DNA of 64,000 nt, taken from contig NZ_LGDY01000091.1 in assembly GCF_001279525.1 (NCBI RefSeq), forward strand, positions 496,001-560,000, read 5' to 3'. Both the position numbers and the translations under genes were made by a program. The DNA comes from Nocardia sp. NRRL S-836 (GTDB lineage: Bacteria; Actinomycetota; Actinomycetes; Mycobacteriales; Pseudonocardiaceae). This document shows, piece after piece, positions 58,575-64,000 of the stretch. The notes beneath the pieces were generated by a model. The model was not told where the DNA came from, made no database searches, and saw only the letters and a program-made list of their open reading frames with translations. Within the stretch, counting starts at the first letter, position 1, and every line of letters starts with the position of its first letter.

Positions 58575-59582
58575 TCATCCGGCAGCGCGGAGGTAGCGCT
58601 TGCCGAGCTTCCGGACGTGCTCGACCAGGGCGGGCGGTTCGGTGACCTGGAAGTCGAGACCGAGCATCCCGACGTAGACGGCGATGATCTCCAGGCTGTC
58701 CCCGCCGGTCACGAGCACGCAGGTCGACTCGTCCACCGCCTCGACCACGCCGACGGCCGGGTTGATCCGCGCCAGGACGTCCTGCGCGGGTGCGAGCACG
58801 GTGATCCGGGCGTGCACCTTCCAGCCCGCGGTGGCCACATCGCGCAGGACGAAGCTCGTGTAGTCCTCGCCGGGAAACGGCGTCGGCGTGAAGCGGCGGT
58901 GGGTCGCCATCCGCAGCGAGATCCAGTCGACCCGGTAGGTGTGCCAGTCGCCGGTCTCCGTGCCCCGCGCGACGAGGTACCAGTGCCGTTCCCAGCTCAC
59001 CAGCCGGTACGGCTCCACCAGCACCGGCCAGTCGCCGAACGGTGCCGAGCTGTCGTTGCGCCGCGGCGCGCCGTCCTCGCGGTCCGGGGCCGAGTACTCG
59101 AAGCGGAGCAGCTCGCAGTCCCGGATCGCCGCCGCGACCGTCGCCAGCACCGCCGCGTCCACCACCGGATCCGCCACGTTCGTGCCGGTGTTCGCCGGCC
59201 CCTCCGACACCGCTTCGTGCACCGCGCTCACCTGCCGCCGCAGCCGGTGGGGCAGCACCTGTTCGAGCTTCGTCAACGCCCGCGCGGCGCTCTCCTCGAT
59301 GCCCGCGACCCCGCGGCCGGCCCGCAGCCCGATCGCGACCGCCACCGCTTCCTCGTCGTCGAGCAGCAACGGCGGCAGCTTCGCCCCGGCGCCCATGCGG
59401 TAGTACCCGGCGGGACCGCGCACGGCCTCGATCGGATAGCCCAGCTCGCGCAGCCGGTCGACGTCGTTGCGGATCGTCCGCCCGCTGACGGACAGCCGTT
59501 CGGCCAGCTCGGAGCCCGGCCACGCCGGTCGTGACTGCAGCAGCGCCAGCAGGGCGAGCAGCCGGGACGAAGTTTCGAGCAT
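58575..59582 (-). CDS. WYL-domain (YafY-type) regulator
   Basis: The 335-aa product has an HTH_11 domain (GSELAERLSVSGRTIRNDVDRLRELGYPI), a WYL domain (LVEPYRLVSWERHWYLVARG) and a C-terminal WCX domain. WYL regulators sense nucleic-acid-derived or other ligands. It is divergent from the epoxide hydrolase gene with a perfect palindrome between them, the typical local pair. ATG at 59582. Confidence 0.95.
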   Translation of the reverse strand: MLETSSRLLALLALLQSRPAWPGSELAERLSVSGRTIRNDVDRLRELGYPIEAVRGPAGYYRMGAGAKLPPLLLDDEEAVAVAIGLRAGRGVAGIEESAARALTKLEQVLPHRLRRQVSAVHEAVSEGPANTGTNVADPVVDAAVLATVAAAIRDCELLRFEYSAPDREDGAPRRNDSSAPFGDWPVLVEPYRLVSWERHWYLVARGTETGDWHTYRVDWISLRMATHRRFTPTPFPGEDYTSFVLRDVATAGWKVHARITVLAPAQDVLARINPAVGVVEAVDESTCVLVTGGDSLEIIAVYVGMLGLDFQVTEPPALVEHVRKLGKRYLRAAG

Positions 59583-59592
59583 GAGCCGAGTA

Positions 59593-59615
59593 TATAGGAA
59601 CGTACTGTTCCTATA
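59593..59615. promoter_or_regulatory. WYL regulator operator
   Basis: TATAGGAAC-GTACT-GTTCCTATA is a perfect 9-bp inverted repeat with a 5-bp spacer. It lies 10 bp upstream of the regulator start and 20 bp upstream of the epoxide hydrolase start, so one site can control both. Confidence 0.85.
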
Positions 59616-59635
59616 CGGCTTTTAGAGTCTGTCCC

Positions 59636-60763
59636 ATGACGAACAACAGCGAGATCCGCCCGTTCCGCATCGACGTTCCCCAGGCCGACCTGGACGACCT
59701 CGACGAGCGTCTCGCCCGCACGCGGCTGCCGCGCCCGGCGCCCACCGACGACTGGGAGTACGGCACCCCGAACAGCTACCTCGGCGAGACGGTCGACCAG
59801 TGGCGCACCAAGTTCGACTGGAGGGCGCAGGAAGCGCGGATGAACGAGTTCCCCCACCACCTCACCGAGATCGACGGGCAGAACGTCCACTTCATCCATG
59901 TGCCGTCCAAAGAGGACAACGCGACGCCGTTGCTGCTGCTGCACACCTACCCCGGCTCGTTCGTCGACTACCTCGACCTGATCGGCCCGCTCACCGACCC
60001 GGTCGCGCACGGCGGTGACGCGGCGGACGCGTTCTCGGTCGTGGTGCCGTCGATCCCCGGCTTCGGCTTCAGCACGCCGCTCACCGGTCGCGGCTGGACC
60101 ATGCGGAAGGTGGCGGAGACGTTCGACAAGCTGATGCGACGCCTCGGGTACGACTCCTACGGCGCGCACGGCAGCGACGGCGGTGCGATGATCTCTCGCG
60201 AGCTCGGCCTCCTGGAGCCGGAGGGCTTCCTCGGCCTGCACGTGCTGCAGCTCTTCTCGTTCCCCTCCGGCGACCCGGCCGAGTTCGAGAAGCTCGAGCC
60301 GAAGGACTACGCCGCGCTCCAGCACCTCGAATGGTTCCAGTCCGTCGGCGGCTACAACCAGATGAACGCGACGCGCCCGCAGACCGTCGGTGCCGCCATC
60401 GCCGACTCGCCGGTCGGGCAGCTCGCGTACAGCGAGCTGTTCAACAACTTCGGCAACGGGGCGAGCCTCGTCACGACGGACCAGATCCTGACCCAGGTCT
60501 CGCTCTACTGGTTCACCAACACCCAGGCGACCGCCGGCCGCTACCACTTCGAGGAGGCCAAGGCGGGCCACGAGCCGGCGGTGAACCCGTCGCGCACCGG
60601 CGTCGCGGTCTTCGCCGACGACTTCAAGACGATCCGGGCCTTCGCCGAGCGGGACAACTCGAACATCGTGCACTGGTCGGAGTTCCCCGACGGCGGGCAC
60701 TTCGCGGCGATGGAACGCCCGGACGTCCTCGCCGGGGACCTGCGGACGTTCTTCCGCGCCTGA
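59636..60763 (+). CDS. Epoxide hydrolase (EPHX1-like)
   Basis: The 375-aa product has the N-terminal epoxide hydrolase domain (FRIDVPQADLDDLDERLARTRLP ... WRTKFDWRAQEARMNEFPHHLTEIDG) and an alpha/beta-hydrolase core. The nucleophile lies in AHGSDGGAMI; the family usually has GGDWG, here S-D-G-G, so the Asp is kept but the context differs. The oxyanion HTYPGSF and the histidine in PDGGHFAAMERP are present. It opens epoxides to diols. An intrinsic terminator follows. Confidence 0.92.
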   Translation: MTNNSEIRPFRIDVPQADLDDLDERLARTRLPRPAPTDDWEYGTPNSYLGETVDQWRTKFDWRAQEARMNEFPHHLTEIDGQNVHFIHVPSKEDNATPLLLLHTYPGSFVDYLDLIGPLTDPVAHGGDAADAFSVVVPSIPGFGFSTPLTGRGWTMRKVAETFDKLMRRLGYDSYGAHGSDGGAMISRELGLLEPEGFLGLHVLQLFSFPSGDPAEFEKLEPKDYAALQHLEWFQSVGGYNQMNATRPQTVGAAIADSPVGQLAYSELFNNFGNGASLVTTDQILTQVSLYWFTNTQATAGRYHFEEAKAGHEPAVNPSRTGVAVFADDFKTIRAFAERDNSNIVHWSEFPDGGHFAAMERPDVLAGDLRTFFRA

Positions 60764-60773
60764 CCCGAACGCC

Positions 60774-60814
60774 GATCGGCCACCTGCCACGACGGCAGGT
60801 GGCCGATCTGTTTG
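60774..60814 (+). terminator. Intrinsic terminator
   Basis: A perfect 15-bp stem (GATCGGCCACCTGCC, loop ACGAC, and complement) followed by TGTTTGG, 10 bp after the epoxide hydrolase stop. Confidence 0.85.
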
Positions 60815-60957
60815 GTCGCCGCACCTGTCGTCACGGAGTTAGCGCCGCGGGCCTAGCGGCAGGGCAGTCCTGACAACGGTTTCGAAGTCTTCCCAATATA
60901 GTCGTTCGAATCAATCCTGTTCGGCGCCAAGGCGATACCCTGGGGAAGGCGGTGGTG

Positions 60958-61431
60958 ATGCCGGGCCCCGACGGCGTAATCGGCTTCGATCGGGGTGATG
61001 AACTCGAGGGTGAACGACTTACCTGGTTGATCGTTCTCGAGCCGCCGCTGCGCTCCACCGTTCCACATCGCGGTGAGACTATCATTCATCTTAATGTCGA
61101 GGGAATTATAATTCCTGCTAGGTGGGTTGAGACTGCAAGACTGAAAAACCCGTTTGCGTCAGATTTGACTGCTTGGGAGTTGGCAATAATCAAAACGGCG
61201 CTGCCTGAAGTGCAGTCCGCGTTCGATGGGTTAATGGCAGCAATTCGTTCGCGTGGTCTCAGTCTGGTGAAAGGTGTCGAAAAATGCCGGAAGGCGATGA
61301 ATCTCCACCTCTGTACTTTGAGCACCCTTTTGAGCTGTGGTCTTACAGCAAGTCACATCGAAAATTGGTCCTGCGTGGTCGTCCCGGTGAAGAATACGAC
61401 CTTTATGTCGACGTGGTCTTCCTGGACGTGA
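60958..61431 (+). CDS. Unrecognised protein in a low-GC patch
   Basis: The frame of about 157 aa begins with ATG at 60958 (GAAGG upstream; GTG codons at 60952 and 60955 are alternatives). Residues to about 110 look protein-like (RLTWLIVLEPPLRSTVPHRGE, LTAWELAIIKTALPEVQSAFDGLMAAI). The last 50 residues overlap the next gene in another frame and look random, so the true end was probably near 61285 and a frameshift is possible. No family was recognised. Codon use is far less GC-biased than that of its neighbours. Confidence 0.45.
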   Translation: MPGPDGVIGFDRGDELEGERLTWLIVLEPPLRSTVPHRGETIIHLNVEGIIIPARWVETARLKNPFASDLTAWELAIIKTALPEVQSAFDGLMAAIRSRGLSLVKGVEKCRKAMNLHLCTLSTLLSCGLTASHIENWSCVVVPVKNTTFMSTWSSWT

Positions 61432-61646
61432 TCGGGATGAAGCTCGCGTCAGCTTACAAAAAACTTGCGGTGGAGGCCGCGATCGATTCCTTGGAGATGG
61501 ACGAGTTCTTGCAAGGGCCGGATCGCTACGGACGCGGGTTTGTGAACTTCTGGGTTTCGGATGATGCTCGCAAAGGCTTCGTTGTGTGTAAGCGGGTGAC
61601 GGTGCGCCGTGGTGTCGGCTGGCAGGATTCAGGGGTGCATGATTGA
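61284..61646 (+). CDS. Unrecognised protein, second in the low-GC patch
   Basis: The 120-aa product (MPEGDESPPLYFEHPFELWSYSK...) has a beta-rich first half (KLVLRGRPGEEYDLYVDVVFLDVIG) and a mixed second half. AAAGG lies upstream of ATG at 61284. No family, signal peptide or membrane helix was recognised. Its low GC and pairing with the preceding gene resemble horizontally acquired small genes such as immunity proteins, but nothing in the sequence proves this. Confidence 0.5.
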   Translation: MPEGDESPPLYFEHPFELWSYSKSHRKLVLRGRPGEEYDLYVDVVFLDVIGMKLASAYKKLAVEAAIDSLEMDEFLQGPDRYGRGFVNFWVSDDARKGFVVCKRVTVRRGVGWQDSGVHD

Positions 61647-61893
61647 TGATTTTTCAGGTGTTCGTCGAGGTCGCATGTGAAAAGGTGTCTCAACTGGCCA
61701 GTTATGGAAGCGAATGATAGGTGCACCGGGCTGGTGAACCAGCAGGTCATCGTGATGTGTCAGCGGTATCAGAAGCCAATGATGTTGCACGGCTTGCTGG
61801 CGTTGCGGTCCAAGGGAAAGGCGGACAACCGGATGTGAGGCTGGGCGCTCAGCAGGACAGCATTGCGCCGGCTCGATGCGCTGTCATGATATG
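61647..61893. other. Low-GC spacer with palindrome and tiny ORF
   Basis: This 247-bp stretch has the 12-bp palindrome AACTGGCCAGTT (61692-61703) immediately before a possible 44-codon frame (61704-61838, + strand) without a good ribosome site. No transposase similarity was recognised. Confidence 0.35.
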
Positions 61894-62439
61894 TCAGCCT
61901 CCCGACGGTGTGCGCACGTGCCGGTGCCCGCTGTCCGGGAACGCGGGCGGCGCCGCTGATAGCAGCTCGTCCAGGACGAAGCCGCACTTCTCCGCCACCC
62001 GGCAGGAGGCCTGGTTGCCCTTCGCGTGGAGCAGTTCCAATCGGGACAGGGCCTGTGTGCCCAGCGCCCACCGCGAGGCGGCGTCCAGGGCACGGGCGGC
62101 GACGCCCTGCCCCCGGGCCGCGGCCGCGGTCCAGTAACCGACCTCCGCCACACCGGCGGCCGCGGCCTTCACCACCACGTGCCCGATGGGCGGTCCGTCC
62201 TCATCGGCGACCACGGCGAAGCTGAACCGTGTCGAGGACGCCCAGCCGTCGGCCTGTGCGTCCAGCCACCGCAGGGCAGCGGTCTCGTCGGCCAGCGACG
62301 TGGCCAGCCAGCGGCGCAGCGACGGGTCGCGGTGCGCCGCGAGCAGCGCGGTTAGGTCGTCCCGCCGCCACGGGCGCAGCTGCAGGGCGACGGCTGCCCC
62401 GGTCTTCGGCACGGACAACGTGATCGTCATGGTCGCCAT
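61894..62439 (-). CDS. GNAT acetyltransferase
   Basis: The 181-aa product is a RimJ/RimL-like N-acetyltransferase: LQLRPWRRDDLTALLAAHRDPSLRRW, VAEVGYWTAAAARGQGVAARALDAASRWAL and RLELLHAKGNQASCRVAEKCGFV. ATG at 62439 is divergent from the nuclease-fold gene; ATG at 62430 is also possible. Its high GC returns to the chromosomal average, marking the right border of the low-GC patch. Confidence 0.92.
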   Translation of the reverse strand: MATMTITLSVPKTGAAVALQLRPWRRDDLTALLAAHRDPSLRRWLATSLADETAALRWLDAQADGWASSTRFSFAVVADEDGPPIGHVVVKAAAAGVAEVGYWTAAAARGQGVAARALDAASRWALGTQALSRLELLHAKGNQASCRVAEKCGFVLDELLSAAPPAFPDSGHRHVRTPSGG

Positions 62440-62525
62440 TCTGCGCCGGAGAGACCTCGGGCTGTTACGCGGAGCCAGGCGCCGGCGACACCCTCCTCGT
62501 ACGGTGTGGATCGAGAGGGGTACCG

Positions 62526-63557
62526 GTGGCCTTGTTCGAGATGACGGCCGATGCGTTGCAGGCGATACCGCCGACGGACTTCGCCACCGAGGGGATCTGG
62601 GAACGGCGGGATCTGCAACGCCTGCTGCGCGACGACATCTCCCCGGTCGACGACAGCCTCCTGGTCATCGCCGAGGAGTTCGGCGACTTCGAGGGGAGCG
62701 ACCGGCGGATCGACCTGCTGTGCGTCGATCGGGACGCCCGTGTCGTCGTGGTGGAGCTCAAGCGCACCTACCACGGCGGTCACCTGGAGCTGCAGGCGTT
62801 GCGGTACGCGGCCATGGTGTCGGCCCTGACGTTCGACCAGGTCGTGGACGTGTTCGAGCGGCACCTGGCGCGGGTGGGCCCCGATCGGTGCGGCGAGGGG
62901 CGGAAGGTCCTCACCGGCTGGCTCGGCGGTACCGAGGAGTTGTCCGGGGACGTGCGCATCGTGCTGGTGTCCGCCGGCTTCGGCACGGAGATCACCACGA
63001 CGGTTCTGTGGCTCACCACCACCTACGGCCTCGACATCACCTGCACGAGGCTGATCCCGCACCGGGTGGGCGACCGGATCCTGCTCGACATCACCCAGCT
63101 GATTCCGCTGCCCGAGGCCGAGGAGTTCACCATCCGGCTGCGCAACCGCGAACAGGCGGTCCGCACGGCGAGCAGCGGGCGGGACTGGACGCAGTACGTG
63201 ATCTCGGGCCCGGACGGGGAGTCGAAGCCGCTCCGGAAGCGCTGGGCGATCCTCGAACTGGTTCAGCGGCTGCACTCCGCCGGTGTACCGATGGCCGCCA
63301 TCGCCGAGGTCCTGCCGAGTTCACGGATCATCTCGACCTCGGGCACCTTCACGGGCACCGAGCTCATCGAGCGGTTCACCCAGGAGTACCGGAGTTTCGG
63401 CAACAACGTCCACAAGTGGTTCACCGGCCACCCGATCCACGACGGCGGCGTCACCTGGCTGGTCTCCAACGCCTGGGGCCGGCAGACCGTCTCCGCGCTC
63501 GACGGGCTCCTCGAGCTCGCACCGGGTCAGGACTTCGGCTACCGGGCGGCGCCCTGA
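62526..63557 (+). CDS. NucS-like PD-(D/E)XK nuclease-fold protein
   Basis: The 343-aa product has an N-terminal nuclease-like core: RRIDLLCVDRDARVVVVELKRTYHGGHLELQALRYA gives D near residue 61, E-x-K near residues 77-79 and a Q/Y helix, the layout of DUF91/NucS endonucleases. The C-terminal 180 residues (ISGPDGESKPLRKRW, RFTQEYRSFGNNVHKWFTGHP) are not part of NucS and carry a possible DNA-binding helix pair. The cleavage target is unknown. The start is GTG at 62526. It lies right beside a low-GC patch, as defence-related nucleases often do. Confidence 0.75.
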   Translation: MALFEMTADALQAIPPTDFATEGIWERRDLQRLLRDDISPVDDSLLVIAEEFGDFEGSDRRIDLLCVDRDARVVVVELKRTYHGGHLELQALRYAAMVSALTFDQVVDVFERHLARVGPDRCGEGRKVLTGWLGGTEELSGDVRIVLVSAGFGTEITTTVLWLTTTYGLDITCTRLIPHRVGDRILLDITQLIPLPEAEEFTIRLRNREQAVRTASSGRDWTQYVISGPDGESKPLRKRWAILELVQRLHSAGVPMAAIAEVLPSSRIISTSGTFTGTELIERFTQEYRSFGNNVHKWFTGHPIHDGGVTWLVSNAWGRQTVSALDGLLELAPGQDFGYRAAP

Positions 63558-63785
63558 CGGCTCGGTCAGCTCGCGGTCCGCACCGGCGAGTTCGTTCACG
63601 ACCGGGACACCTTCATGGCCCGGTAGAAGAGTCACCGCACGTGACCCCCCGGAGCGAGCACCACCCGATCCGGCGACTGTGCCGTGCGCACAGGCGCGTC
63701 GGCTCGTCAGAAGCGCGACTCCTCGTCAGGCTGGCGCGGCACCACCAACACGGCAACCGCGAAGCGTGAGAGGAACGACGTCTCG
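63558..63785. other. Intergenic stretch before the CBM48-like gene
   Basis: About 228 bp without a convincing gene. A 42-codon Arg/His-rich frame from GTG at 63641 to 63769 exists on the + strand but lacks recognisable similarity. No clear promoter or hairpin was seen. Confidence 0.4.
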
Positions 63786-64000
63786 ATGATCCAAATCGTG
63801 CCCGCGAAGGACCAGCAGATGCGGGTGACCTGGGCGCTGCCCCGGCATGAGCCGTCGGGGCCCGTCAGCGTGGTCGGCGACTTCAACGACTGGACGCCGG
63901 GGGCGACCCAGCTGCGGGCCCGTTCCAACGGCCGCCGCACCGCGACCGTCCTCGTCCCGCGCGGCACCACCCTGCGGTTCCGCTACCTCGGGCCGGACGG
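63786..64000 (+). CDS. CBM48/isoamylase-N-like protein, 3' partial
   Basis: The first 71 residues are visible and run off the window. MRVTWALPRHEPSGPVSVVGDFNDWTPGATQL, with the V-V-G-D-F-N-D-W core, is the isoamylase early-set/CBM48 signature. Short stand-alone proteins of this type (about 90-110 aa) are common in actinobacteria; a larger branching enzyme cannot be excluded. ATG at 63786 has a GAGAGG ribosome site 11 bp upstream. Confidence 0.8.
   Translation, partial: MIQIVPAKDQQMRVTWALPRHEPSGPVSVVGDFNDWTPGATQLRARSNGRRTATVLVPRGTTLRFRYLGPD

Noticed and set aside
60853..61089. A 78-codon minus-strand frame in the low-GC patch
   Set aside because: It overlaps the better + strand frame with its own ribosome site, starts inside it, and would converge into a terminator without partner or motif; kept only as a remote alternative.

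Overview
The window is a piece of a high-GC actinobacterial chromosome. The GC-rich third codon positions, GTG and TTG starts, many 4-bp coupled gene overlaps, numerous small secreted proteins, and the families present (ECF41 and ECF42 sigma factors, a STAND regulator, a 2-methylisoborneol-synthase-like cyclase, a class F sortase, streptogrisin-type and other secreted proteases) suggest a soil-living filamentous member of the Pseudonocardiaceae (Lentzea/Saccharothrix type). That placement is an inference. No rRNA, tRNA, CRISPR array, complete IS or phage was seen.

Layout. 0-5.6 kb holds a partial beta-propeller-like protein, a methyltransferase, an aminoglycoside-nucleotidyltransferase-like protein, an AraC regulator, a STAS protein, a secreted esterase-like hydrolase and a macro-domain protein. 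5.6-14.9 kb is a LacI-controlled sugar unit: the repressor with a perfect operator, a lipoprotein binding protein, a double-ABC ATPase, two permeases, a secreted GH2 enzyme with two arabinose-binding-type modules, and an S1 protease. 15-22.5 kb carries an FAD reductase, small secreted and membrane proteins, a RidA/HxlR pair, a terpene cyclase, and a VWA protein coupled to a class F sortase. 22.7-25.2 kb is an ECF42 sigma unit: DGPF protein, sigma factor, a decayed decarboxylase-like gene and a glyoxalase-like gene, with two near-identical promoters. 25.2-32.1 kb is a two-component/ABC export operon (regulator, kinase, lipoprotein, adaptor, ATPase, permease) facing a secreted protease; 11-bp-spaced repeats lie in front of both the protease and the lipoprotein.

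33-36.5 kb is a TetR-governed metabolic island: creatininase family, AtzE-like amidase with AtzG-like partner, and a metallo-hydrolase, with the same two palindrome types in both control regions. 37-45.4 kb has a TetR/MFS pair whose transporter gene contains an in-frame repeat insertion, small enzymes, an ECF41 sigma factor with an NmrA-like target, an XRE regulator and an SDR. 45.4-54.4 kb has a BtrH-like protein, an FAD monooxygenase, a second HxlR/oxidoreductase pair, a MOSC protein, a GlxA-type regulator, an HD-domain protein, a frameshifted alcohol dehydrogenase and a GNAT enzyme. 55-58.5 kb has three tiny secreted proteins divergent from a STAND regulator. 58.5-60.8 kb is a WYL regulator/epoxide hydrolase pair with a perfect operator. 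60.8-61.9 kb is a low-GC patch of unrecognised genes. The right end holds a GNAT enzyme, a NucS-like nuclease-fold protein and the start of a CBM48-like protein.

The most striking signal is regulatory. Many local regulators leave readable, repeated operator or promoter motifs that link neighbouring genes into small switches. The two related small secreted proteins at 16.9 and 37.0 kb, with a shared promoter element, and the TetR amidase island are the best candidates for undescribed biology.
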